Assembly: GCA_016125275.1 (NCBI GenBank)
Contig: WGMB01000018.1
Location: 333,559-397,558 of the forward strand
Source of the DNA: Acidobacteriota bacterium
GTDB lineage: Bacteria; Acidobacteriota; Terriglobia; Bryobacterales; UBA6623
Direction: 5' to 3'
DNA: 64,000 bases
Shown here: positions 1-6,966 of the stretch, in pieces
Layout of the letters: each line of letters starts with the position of its first letter
Numbering within the stretch: position 1 is the stretch's first letter
Made by a program: the position numbers and the translations under genes
Notes under the pieces: model-generated
Seen by the model: the letters and a program-made list of their open reading frames with translations, nothing else
Database searches by the model: none
Told to the model about the DNA's origin: nothing

Positions 1-917
1 AGCTCCGGCGGACGGCGGGCTTGCCGGTCGCCGCGGACGTAGCGCCAGCCTTCGTCGGCGTTGTCGGCGGTCTGGTGCTTGTAGAGATCCGGAATGTCGT
101 CGAACATGAAGCGACGACCCTCGGCGTTCTTCAGAATGCCGCCTTCTCCCCGCACTCCCTCGGTAACCAGGATGCCGGCTACACTGTGCGGCCAAACCAT
201 GCCCGTCGGGTGGAACTGGACGAACTCCATGTCCTTGAGCACGGCGCCGGCGCGGTAAGCCAGGGAGTGCCCGTCGCCGGTGTACTCCCAGGAGTTGGAG
301 GTGACGCGAAACGAGCGGCCGATGCCGCCGGTCGCCAGGACGACGGCCTTGGCGCGGAAGGCCTTGAAGCGACCCAGCTCGCGGTCGTAGGCGAAAGCCC
401 CGGCGACGCGCTCGCCGTCCATCAGCAGCTCGACCACGGTGTGCTCCATGTGGACGTCCATGCCCAGATGGATGCCGTGGTCCTGTAGGGTGCGGATGAG
501 CTCGAGGCCGGTCCGGTCGCCTACGTGGGCCAAGCGGGGATAGCGGTGTCCGCCGAAATTGCGCTGCAGGATGCGGCCGTCGGGAGTACGGTCGAACAGC
601 GCCCCCCAGGCCTCCATTTCCTTCACCCGGGACGGAGCCTCCTTGGCGTGGAGCTCGGCCATGCGCCAGTTGTTGAGGTACTGGCCTCCGCGCATGGTGT
701 CGGCAAAGTGAACCCGCCAGTTGTCCCGCTCGTCCACATTCGCCATCGCGGCGGCCATGCCGCCTTCGGCCATCACCGTATGGGCCTTGCCGAGCAATGA
801 CTTGCAGACCACGCCGACCTTGACGCCGGCGTTGGACGCTTCGATCGCAGCGCGCAGGCCGGCGCCGCCGGCGCCGACGACCAAGACGTCGTATTCGTAA
901 GTCTCGATTCCGGGCAT
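1..917 (-). CDS. sdhA: Succinate dehydrogenase/fumarate reductase flavoprotein subunit, 5' part
   Basis: The gene runs off the left edge, leaving the first ~305 residues. It starts at ATG 917 as MPGIETYEYDVLVVGAGGAG, a Rossmann FAD-binding start. This is followed by KAHTVMAEGGMAAA, where the His is the expected attachment site for covalent FAD, and then by HVGDRTG and the substrate-region stretch EFVQFHPTGM. The family oxidises succinate to fumarate at the membrane and feeds electrons to quinone through an iron-sulfur subunit and a membrane anchor. The anchor gene lies directly upstream with a 7-nt gap. The iron-sulfur subunit should lie beyond the window edge. Identification is firm; the oxidase versus fumarate reductase direction cannot be told from sequence alone. 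Confidence 0.93.
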   Translation of the reverse strand, partial: MPGIETYEYDVLVVGAGGAGLRAAIEASNAGVKVGVVCKSLLGKAHTVMAEGGMAAAMANVDERDNWRVHFADTMRGGQYLNNWRMAELHAKEAPSRVKEMEAWGALFDRTPDGRILQRNFGGHRYPRLAHVGDRTGLELIRTLQDHGIHLGMDVHMEHTVVELLMDGERVAGAFAYDRELGRFKAFRAKAVVLATGGIGRSFRVTSNSWEYTGDGHSLAYRAGAVLKDMEFVQFHPTGMVWPHSVAGILVTEGVRGEGGILKNAEGRRFMFDDIPDLYKHQTADNADEGWRYVRGDRQARRPPE

Positions 918-924
918 GACGCTT

Positions 925-1728
925 CTACAGGATCCTCCAGTCCGACCAGATGCCCATGGAGCAGAGCCGGACGTAGAGGTCGGAGAAGCCGACCCAGAAC
1001 AGGCTGATCCAGGCGAAACGCATGTGACGGCAGTTGAACCACGTGACGCGCTTCCATAACTTGAGCGCCAAAGGGCTGCTGGAAAGGATGTCGCGGCCTC
1101 CGCCGACCAGATGACGCAGCGAATGGCACCCAAAGGTGTAGCTGCCGAGAAAGACGACGTTCAGCGTGAGCACGATCGTCCCGACGCCCACGCCCCACTC
1201 GGCCGCGCCGGTCTCGGCGTTGGTGAACCACATGGCCTTCCAAGCGTCGGAAGCGAGGATCAGGATGAACGCCAGGGCGAGGTAGAGGAAGTAGCGATGG
1301 ACGTTCTGCAAAATCAACGGAAACGAGTGTTCGCCGCGGTAAGCGTTGCGGGGCTCGCCGACGGCGCATGAGGGCGGATCGGCCCAAAACGCCTTGTAGT
1401 AGGCCCCGCGGTAGTAGTAGCAGGTGAATCGGAATCCGCCCGGAGCCCAAAGGATCAACAGGGCGGGAGAGAAGAGCAGCCACGCCGGCCACCAAGCCGG
1501 TTTGGGCCCGAACCAACTGTGCGCCGAAGGACCGAAGATCTCCGGTGAGTAGAAGGGCGAGAGATAGCCCTGGTAGGTGTAGTGGTCGCCTTGGAAGGCG
1601 GCCCAGGTCGAGTAGACGATGAACGCCGAGAGCCCGAGGAATGTTGCCACGGGCTGCAACCACCACGCATCCCGGCGTGACGTCTGACCGAACCCGCTCG
1701 ATGTGACGGGAACGTCAAAGCTTGCCAT
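925..1728 (-). CDS. Succinate dehydrogenase membrane anchor subunit (mycobacterial Sdh1-like)
   Basis: This 267-residue protein has about five hydrophobic segments, for example QPVATFLGLSAFIVYSTWAA, WLLFSPALLILWAP, YFLYLALAFILILA and VGVGTIVLTLNVVFLGSY. His-containing stretches NVHRYFLYLA and FGCHSLRHLVGG are candidate heme or quinone ligands. Length and arrangement resemble the single large anchor of the actinobacterial/acidobacterial-type succinate dehydrogenase rather than the small SdhC/SdhD pair. It precedes sdhA by 7 nt on the same strand, so the two are one transcription unit. The heme type and the quinone used cannot be read from the sequence. Confidence 0.8.
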   Translation of the reverse strand: MASFDVPVTSSGFGQTSRRDAWWLQPVATFLGLSAFIVYSTWAAFQGDHYTYQGYLSPFYSPEIFGPSAHSWFGPKPAWWPAWLLFSPALLILWAPGGFRFTCYYYRGAYYKAFWADPPSCAVGEPRNAYRGEHSFPLILQNVHRYFLYLALAFILILASDAWKAMWFTNAETGAAEWGVGVGTIVLTLNVVFLGSYTFGCHSLRHLVGGGRDILSSSPLALKLWKRVTWFNCRHMRFAWISLFWVGFSDLYVRLCSMGIWSDWRIL

Positions 1729-1960
1729 CGGCGCCTACCATAGGCGATCCCCACGGGCCGGCGCAAGGGCCATTTCACGTTTTGGATGACTTTGCTAACC
1801 TTCGTCGAACCAGCACGTTACGGTGGGTGGTGCGAAAGGTTCTCCGAGGAGGGGACAGCCGACTGCGGAGAGGGCTGTCGGCCCCACAGTCATTCCGAAA
1901 GAAGTGCGCCGGAAGCCGACACTATCGCGGCCGGAAGGCCTTACACCGCCGTTAGTTTAC

Positions 1961-1974
1961 ATAATATATATTAT
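1961..1974. promoter_or_regulatory. Perfect AT palindrome ATAATATATATTAT upstream of the sdh genes
   Basis: This 14-bp perfect palindrome of only A and T stands in an otherwise very G+C-rich region. It lies in the 258-bp gap between the end of the HAD gene and the start of the sdh membrane-anchor gene. Its position fits a promoter -10/UP region or an operator for the sdh genes transcribed leftwards. No clear -35 box could be assigned. The rest of the 1729-1986 gap shows no convincing gene. Confidence 0.4.
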
Positions 1975-1986
1975 CGGACAGTTTCA

Positions 1987-2625
1987 CTAGCGAGCCAGGG
2001 CGGCCCGCAGCAGACCGGCCAGCAGCGAGGGTTTCTCGACTTGGATCACGCGCATGCCGGCCGCACGGGCCGACGCCATGCCGGTCTGGCTGTCTTCGAA
2101 TACCACCGCCGCTTCCGGCGCGATCTGCAGGCCGCGCGACGCCGCGACGCGTTGCACCGCCGTCAGGTAGGGTTCTGGATCCGGCTTCAGACGCGTCACC
2201 TGGTCGCCGCACACCACGACGTCCAGCCGTGCGTGCAGGCCGCTCAGCGTCAAGGTCGGCTGAACGTCTACGGCCGGACTCGACGACACCACGCCCAGGG
2301 CCAGCTCCGCCGGCGCGCCGAGCAGGACCTCCAGCACATCGTCCGCAATCCGCAAGCGTTCCGGAGATCGTAGTCGGTAGTAGGCGTGCTTGGCCTGGCA
2401 GACCTCGAGCACGAAAGCGTCGTCCGGCGCGTGGCCCGCTTCCTCCAGGAAAACCCGGCCGGCCCAGCGGTCAGATTTGCCCACGAAGCGCCGTTCGTAA
2501 TCTTCCCAACCAGTCCCGCCGCCATGCGGCGCCACAGCCGCCGACCAGGCCTCATAGTGAAGGCTCTCGCTGTCCACCAAGGTGCCGTCGAAGTCGAGAA
2601 AAACTGCCTGAATTGGTGTACTCAA
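1987..2625 (-). CDS. HAD-superfamily hydrolase, beta-phosphoglucomutase/phosphatase-like
   Basis: The DxD motif AVFLDFDGTLVDSES near the N-terminus supplies the nucleophile and acid/base aspartates. VVSSSPAVDV carries motif II, KPDPEPYL carries the motif III lysine, and VVFEDSQTGMASARAAGM carries motif IV. A helical cap follows motif I, so this is a subfamily I HAD enzyme such as a phosphoglycolate phosphatase or beta-phosphoglucomutase. The TTG start at 2625 (LSTPIQAVFLDFD) is chosen because the frame continues upstream into a divergent gene and conservation begins there. The substrate is unknown. The gene is divergent from the inositol monophosphatase-like gene, with a 55-bp shared upstream region. 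Confidence 0.85.
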   Translation of the reverse strand: MSTPIQAVFLDFDGTLVDSESLHYEAWSAAVAPHGGGTGWEDYERRFVGKSDRWAGRVFLEEAGHAPDDAFVLEVCQAKHAYYRLRSPERLRIADDVLEVLLGAPAELALGVVSSSPAVDVQPTLTLSGLHARLDVVVCGDQVTRLKPDPEPYLTAVQRVAASRGLQIAPEAAVVFEDSQTGMASARAAGMRVIQVEKPSLLAGLLRAALAR

Positions 2626-2680
2626 ATCCCATCGTAGCAACGCCGAATCGTTTTGGCCCGTCACACCTGATGAGAATGAA

Positions 2681-3589
2681 ATGCCCGTAGCCGAAGCCGT
2701 CTTGAGTGAGCGTTCCGTCGCCTCGGTCTTGGACACCGCGACCGAAATGGGCGAGCTGCTGTTGGACCGTCAGGAGACGGTCTCGTTCGGCTATAAGGCC
2801 GACGGCTCGGTGCTGTCGGAGCTCGACCAGCGGATTCAGCGGGAAATTCATGCATGCGTGCGAGGGCTCGAGGATCAGGCCGCGGCTACGGCGCACTTCG
2901 TGGGCGAAGAGGATGACGCCGATTCCGACGCCACCCAGCGCCTGATCGCCGGCCGGCCCAACTGGATCGTGGACGCCCTCGACGGGACGGCGGCCTACAC
3001 CAAGGGTCTCAACAGCTTCGCCATCTCGATCGCGTTGCTCGACGAGGCCAACCGCCCGCTCTTCGGGCTGATCCACCTTCCCGGTATGTTTCGGCGCAGT
3101 TACCTGATCTCGACTCATGAGGGCCGGCTGGATCGGTACGAGGCCCTGCGCGCCAACGGTCGCTGGAGCTTGCGCCCTTGGGACTCTTCCCTGCCCGCGC
3201 CGAGTTCCTGGCAGCGGCCCGGCAAGCCCTTGTCGCGCGCGTACCTCTACGCCAACTCCAACATGCATCGGCTGGGACTGGAGCGCTTTCACGGCAAGAT
3301 CCGGAACCTGGGCTCCACGGCGGCGCACCTGGCGATGCTGTGCGACGGCACCGAGGACCCGGCGGCCGTGCTGCTGACCCGTTGCAAGTCGTGGGACGTC
3401 GCCGCCGGCTTGGCGCTGGCCGACACGGTCGGGTTGGAGATCCGCGAGATGACGACCTGGCGCCACCTGGATTTCCCCACCGCGTTGCGCTCGTATCTCG
3501 AAGGCGCACAGCAGCGGCCGCCGCAGATCGTCGGCCATCCGGAAGTCCTGGAAAGCCTGCGCGAAGCCCTCACGCCCCTCTCTGATTGA
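2681..3589 (+). CDS. Inositol monophosphatase family phosphatase
   Basis: This 302-residue protein carries the metal-binding signatures of the family. HFVGEEDD supplies the first glutamate, WIVDALDGTAAYTKG corresponds to the D-x-x-D-G-T motif, and KSWDVAAGLALA corresponds to the C-terminal WDxAAG motif. The family hydrolyses phosphate monoesters such as inositol phosphate, fructose-1,6-bisphosphate or 3'-phosphoadenosine phosphate with Mg2+. The usual proline in the DPIDGT motif is alanine here, and the WDVAAG site is otherwise intact. The substrate cannot be assigned. It is convergent with the downstream cupin gene. Confidence 0.85.
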   Translation: MPVAEAVLSERSVASVLDTATEMGELLLDRQETVSFGYKADGSVLSELDQRIQREIHACVRGLEDQAAATAHFVGEEDDADSDATQRLIAGRPNWIVDALDGTAAYTKGLNSFAISIALLDEANRPLFGLIHLPGMFRRSYLISTHEGRLDRYEALRANGRWSLRPWDSSLPAPSSWQRPGKPLSRAYLYANSNMHRLGLERFHGKIRNLGSTAAHLAMLCDGTEDPAAVLLTRCKSWDVAAGLALADTVGLEIREMTTWRHLDFPTALRSYLEGAQQRPPQIVGHPEVLESLREALTPLSD

Positions 3590-3599
3590 AACGCCTGGC

Positions 3600-3644
3600 G
3601 GCGCCTCCGCCTACCCGGCCTTCTTGGCCGCCGGCGGAGGCGCC
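3600..3644. terminator. 12-bp perfect inverted repeat between convergent genes
   Basis: GGCGCCTCCGCC (3600-3611) and its exact reverse complement GGCGGAGGCGCC (3633-3644) are separated by 21 nt. The right arm and the loop lie inside the last codons of the cupin gene read leftwards. The element sits where two convergent transcripts meet. A U-tract is absent, so it may act as a transcript-end hairpin rather than a classical intrinsic terminator. Confidence 0.45.
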
Positions 3645-3946
3645 ATGAACACCGCCGCCACGAGTCGTTCCGGCCCCGGATTCCGCAGCCCGTGGGGTTC
3701 GTCGGCCTGGGCCAGCACCAAATCGCCCGGGCCGACCGGCCGCACCAGATCGCCCAGGATCACGTGTCCGCGGCCTTCCAGAATCAGATAGACCTTGTCC
3801 TGGCCTTCGTGCACATGCGAGGCGTGCTCTTGGCCGGGCTCGAAGGAGTTGATGCCGACGAACAGCCGGGACGTCGTAACCAAGTCCGCCTTGCCCATCT
3901 TGTCCGGCCTAAAAACGGCAAAAGAGGCGATGTCATGAATGACCAT
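3611..3946 (-). CDS. Small cupin-domain protein
   Basis: A single cupin of 111 residues. The first cupin motif is seen as HASHVHEGQDKVYLILEGRGHV with His, His and Glu as likely metal ligands. The second is DLVLAQADEPHGLRN, with a further His. Such stand-alone cupins bind a metal ion and serve as dioxygenases, isomerases or ligand sensors, and no specific function can be assigned here. The strong downstream hairpin overlaps its 3' end. The start is at ATG 3946; the next gene upstream on the same strand is 38 nt away and ends at 3985. Confidence 0.8.
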   Translation of the reverse strand: MVIHDIASFAVFRPDKMGKADLVTTSRLFVGINSFEPGQEHASHVHEGQDKVYLILEGRGHVILGDLVRPVGPGDLVLAQADEPHGLRNPGPERLVAAVFMAPPPAAKKAG

Positions 3947-3984
3947 CGCCTCCCACTGTAACGAATCGCGCTTTCGGGGTCTCT

Positions 3985-4353
3985 CTAGTCCGAGACCGGT
4001 TGGAACATGCCCTCGAACTTCGAGCGCTGCTGCTGATCGAGCACTTTGAGGATTTCAGCGCGACCCTGCTGCTGCCGGGCGCGCATCTGGGACATCAGGT
4101 CCGCCTCGAGCATGATGTACTCATCGAGGATGATCTGAACCTGCTGCACCTGCTCGGGGTTGAGCGCCAGCTCGTTCGACAGTCGTTCGAGAGCCAGGGC
4201 GGACTCGGCGCGAATCGGGTCGATCACCGCGTCCGCCTGCTGGGTGCGATCCCACACTCTCATGCCTACGCCGCCGCTCAGGACGCCGGCCAGAAACACT
4301 CCGGCCAACAGCGCCGTCGCCTTTCCTTGACATGCGCTCAACTTGGCGTCCAT
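3985..4353 (-). CDS. Membrane-anchored Spy/CpxP-like periplasmic protein
   Basis: A 122-residue protein with an N-terminal hydrophobic segment (ATALLAGVFLAGVLSGGVGM), followed by a helical, Gln/Glu/Arg-rich domain containing LNPEQVQQVQIILDEY and ILKVLDQQQRSKFEGM. The latter pattern, L-x-P-x-Q then LTxxQRxxF, is typical of Spy/CpxP and heavy-metal-sensor type proteins that monitor envelope stress. It is the third gene of the sigma/anti-sigma operon, 7 nt after the anti-sigma gene. This context suggests a sensor or effector of the same envelope response. The role is inferred from position and motif, not proven. Confidence 0.65.
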   Translation of the reverse strand: MDAKLSACQGKATALLAGVFLAGVLSGGVGMRVWDRTQQADAVIDPIRAESALALERLSNELALNPEQVQQVQIILDEYIMLEADLMSQMRARQQQGRAEILKVLDQQQRSKFEGMFQPVSD

Positions 4354-4360
4354 GGCGGTC

Positions 4361-4846
4361 CTACTTCTGCCCCGGCCGGAACATCACGGCGAGCATCGAA
4401 TCCCGGTTCTGCTCCAGATTCGGTCCCATGCGAACGTGATACTGCTCCGGAGGCTGGGCGCTCAGAAACATATCCGCCAGCTCGGTGTTGCGCTGCGGAG
4501 TCCCGTCCGACATCAGCGTCACCGAACCGAGTGCGAACATCCACATCAGAGCCGCGAAGGCCAAGCGCTTGAGCAGGAAAGGCTGCAAAAACGCGGCCCA
4601 GAACGGCACCTGATTCTCTTCGTCGATCGTCTGCCGAAGCCGTACATAGAAGCCCGGCGTCAGCGACGGAATCTCCTCCTCGGGGGCGCGAATCGCTTCG
4701 AACAAGGTCGCCGTCTCCAGAAAACCCGCCACCACTTCCGCAGCGTCGGAATCTTCCGCCAACAGCGCCTCGAAGCGTTCCCGCTCGGCCGGAGGGAGCC
4801 GGTCGTTCAGATAGTCCTCGATTCGATCCTGGAGAAAGGGTTCCAT
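4361..4846 (-). CDS. Putative anti-sigma factor, single-pass membrane protein
   Basis: This 161-residue protein begins with a short helical domain (LQDRIEDYLNDRLPPAERERFEALLAEDS is its span, positions ~5-33) resembling the cytoplasmic sigma-binding region of anti-sigma factors, although the zinc-binding HxxxCxxC residues are missing. One membrane segment (LAFAALMWMFALGSVTLM) sits near residue 100, and about 50 residues follow outside the membrane. It begins 2 nt after the ECF sigma gene, the typical arrangement of a sigma factor and its cognate anti-sigma factor. Function is inferred from the arrangement and topology. Confidence 0.7.
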   Translation of the reverse strand: MEPFLQDRIEDYLNDRLPPAERERFEALLAEDSDAAEVVAGFLETATLFEAIRAPEEEIPSLTPGFYVRLRQTIDEENQVPFWAAFLQPFLLKRLAFAALMWMFALGSVTLMSDGTPQRNTELADMFLSAQPPEQYHVRMGPNLEQNRDSMLAVMFRPGQK

Positions 4847-4848
4847 GG

Positions 4849-5499
4849 TTACACCACCGCCCGATCGAGCTTCGCCGCGGCCTTGACCAGCTTCTGGCGA
4901 GCCCTGAACAATTTTACCTTGATCGTGTTCTCGTTCAGCCCAGTTTGCTCGGCCAGCTCTTCGACCGTCAAGCCCTCGACCTCCTTCTGGATGAGCAACA
5001 TGCGCTCTTCGTCGGAGACCTTGGCCAGCAGCTTCATCAGATAGTCGCGCTTCTCGGTGCGCCGGTCAATCGACGGGCGCTTCTCCACGGCCAGCTGGGA
5101 GTTCTCCATCGAACGCTGGTCGTCCTCGCCGAGGTCGGACTCGTAGACGAGCTTGCGGACCTTCTGCTTGCGCAGGTAGTCGTAGCACTCGTTCACCGTG
5201 ATCTTGTAGACCCAGGTGATCAGGGACGACCGGAAGTCGAATCCCTTCAACGAGAAGTAGATCTTCGCGAAGACCTGCTGGGCGATGTCCTCGGAGTCGT
5301 TCTTGTTGCGCAGGATGCCGTAGATGATCGAGAACACCTTGCTCTGGTGTTTCTCGACAATCTGCTGAAAGGCTCCGTCGTCACCTGCTTGCGCCCGACG
5401 AACCAGCTCAGCTTCCGGAGTTTCTCGGTACGGCACCTTTTGTTCGATGCGGCCGTCGGCCGCGGAAGGAACCGGGAACGTGGCTGTCATAGTGGCCAT
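4849..5499 (-). CDS. ECF RNA polymerase sigma factor
   Basis: A 216-residue sigma-70 family protein. Region 2 is visible as DGAFQQIVEKHQSKVFSIIY, DSEDIAQQVFAKIY and SLITWVYKITVNECYDYLRK. Region 4 is LLIQKEVEGLTVEELAEQ followed by TIKVKLFRARQKL. Between them is a charged linker. It directs RNA polymerase to a small regulon and is probably held by the membrane protein encoded next. The N-terminal ~25 residues are an extension with no family similarity, so the second ATG at 5490 is a possible alternative start. A possible autoregulatory promoter lies just upstream. Confidence 0.9.
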   Translation of the reverse strand: MATMTATFPVPSAADGRIEQKVPYRETPEAELVRRAQAGDDGAFQQIVEKHQSKVFSIIYGILRNKNDSEDIAQQVFAKIYFSLKGFDFRSSLITWVYKITVNECYDYLRKQKVRKLVYESDLGEDDQRSMENSQLAVEKRPSIDRRTEKRDYLMKLLAKVSDEERMLLIQKEVEGLTVEELAEQTGLNENTIKVKLFRARQKLVKAAAKLDRAVV

Positions 5500-5510
5500 A
5501 GCACTCCATT

Positions 5511-5538
5511 GGACGCGATGACGTGTGACAGGGTTTCA
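5511..5538 (-). promoter_or_regulatory. Candidate ECF-type promoter of the sigma operon
   Basis: Read leftwards, TGAAAC (5538-5533) is followed after 17 nt by CGTCC (5515-5511), the AAC/CGTC pairing typical of ECF-dependent promoters. The sigma gene starts at 5499, with GGAG just before it. The simplest reading is autoregulation of the sigma, anti-sigma and Spy-like genes. This is a motif match by eye only. Confidence 0.4.
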
Positions 5539-5561
5539 ACGGCCCCGGTACAGTTTTTTTC

Positions 5562-6851
5562 TTACAGTTCCAATTTCCACGGCGGGCGGTAGTCGCGCCG
5601 CAGGTACGTTCGCGCCTCGTCGTTGTCAGTGGTTTCGGCCACAGGGTCCCAGTTCATCCGCTGCCGGCTGCGCATGGCCACGTTGCCCAGCAGCGCCGCG
5701 GTGGTGGAACGATGGCCCTCGAGAATGTCCGACACCGGCTTGGTCCGGTCGCGCATGGCGGTCACGAAATCTTCCCAGTGCGCGGCGGTCGAATTGTTGC
5801 CGGCCTTGCCCTGGGCCGCGGCCATGCGGTCCCGGCTGCCGGTCTCCACGCGCTCGGTCTCCGGCAGGATCTCCCAGCGGGCCCTGTCCACGAACAGCGT
5901 ACCCTTGGTCCCGTGGAAGAGGATGCCGTAGCCCTGCTTGAACATCGACTGCGCGTTGCAGACCCGGTTCTCGTACGTGCAGGCGAAGCTCGGAAACTCG
6001 TAAGTGGCGACGATCGTGTCCGGCGTCTCGCGGTTGTCCTGCAGCACGTACTTGTCGCCGAGCGCCATCACCGATGTTGGTCCCGGCTGGTCGGTCGCCC
6101 ACAGCACGATGTCGAGCAGGTGCACGCCCCAGTCGGTCATCATGCCGCCGGCGTAGTCCCAGAACCAGCGGAAGTGCGAGAAGGCGTTCGGGTCGATGCC
6201 GAAGCGGTTGGCGTTGAAAGGCCTCTCCGGCGCCGGCCCGAGCCACATATCCCAGTCCAGGCCTTCCGGCGGAGGACCGTCCGGCGGGTTGCCGATGCCT
6301 TCCGGGTACGAATTGCCGTAGTTCCAGGTGCGGACGAACGAGATGTCGCCGATCTCATCCGCCCGAATCATCTCGACCACGTGCTGGAAGTGGTCCCCGG
6401 AGCGCTGCTGCGTGCCGACCTGCACCACGCGATCGTACTTGCGCGCGGCCTGCACCATCATCTGGCCTTCGTGAACCGTCACCGAGATCGGCTTCTCGAC
6501 GTAGACGTCCTTGCCGGCCTTGCAAGCCTCCACGCTCATGTAGGCGTGCCAGTGGTCGGGCGTGGCAATGCAGATCGCGTCGATGTCGGGCGCGGCGATC
6601 AGGTCCCGAAAATCCGGATAGACCTTGGCGTCCGGGGCCAGCTTGCGCGCCTTCTCCAGGTTCGGCGGATAGATCTCGCAGATTGCGACAACCTGGCAGT
6701 CCTCACGCTTGAGCGCGGCCTGCATGTTGTCGAGCCCGCGCCGACCTAGGCCGATGAAGCCGATTCGAAACACTTTCTGCTGTCCGCGCAGCAGTTGGGG
6801 GGCGGCGGCGGCCGCTGCCCCGGCGGTGTGCAAAAAGTGTCGTCGATCCAT
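5562..6851 (-). CDS. Tat-exported Gfo/Idh/MocA family oxidoreductase
   Basis: A 429-residue protein with a twin-arginine start (MDRRHFLHTAGAAAAAAP) and then a Rossmann fold, IGFIGLGRRGLDN. The EKPIS motif (residues ~120) carries the family's catalytic lysine, and MTDWGVHLLDIVLW is the C-terminal domain motif with the conserved His. Members use NAD(P) to oxidise or reduce sugars and sugar-like compounds. Exported members of this group are common in Acidobacteriota and Planctomycetes and are suspected to act with tightly bound cofactor. The DUF1080 protein encoded nearby on the other strand suggests involvement in keto-glycoside metabolism. The substrate is unknown. Confidence 0.88.
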   Translation of the reverse strand: MDRRHFLHTAGAAAAAAPQLLRGQQKVFRIGFIGLGRRGLDNMQAALKREDCQVVAICEIYPPNLEKARKLAPDAKVYPDFRDLIAAPDIDAICIATPDHWHAYMSVEACKAGKDVYVEKPISVTVHEGQMMVQAARKYDRVVQVGTQQRSGDHFQHVVEMIRADEIGDISFVRTWNYGNSYPEGIGNPPDGPPPEGLDWDMWLGPAPERPFNANRFGIDPNAFSHFRWFWDYAGGMMTDWGVHLLDIVLWATDQPGPTSVMALGDKYVLQDNRETPDTIVATYEFPSFACTYENRVCNAQSMFKQGYGILFHGTKGTLFVDRARWEILPETERVETGSRDRMAAAQGKAGNNSTAAHWEDFVTAMRDRTKPVSDILEGHRSTTAALLGNVAMRSRQRMNWDPVAETTDNDEARTYLRRDYRPPWKLEL

Positions 6852-6966
6852 GCGGTTCTCCTGCCCAGGCCCTTCAGGGCAACCTAACAGACTATCCTAC
6901 GCCCCCGGGCTCAGTGGGCGCGAGTAGCCGCCCAGGGCAGTTTTGGGTTAGCATTGCAGACCGTCC

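Noticed and set aside
1786..2373. Rightward frame covering the sdh upstream gap and the HAD gene
   Set aside because: It is antisense to the HAD hydrolase, which has all four family motifs.
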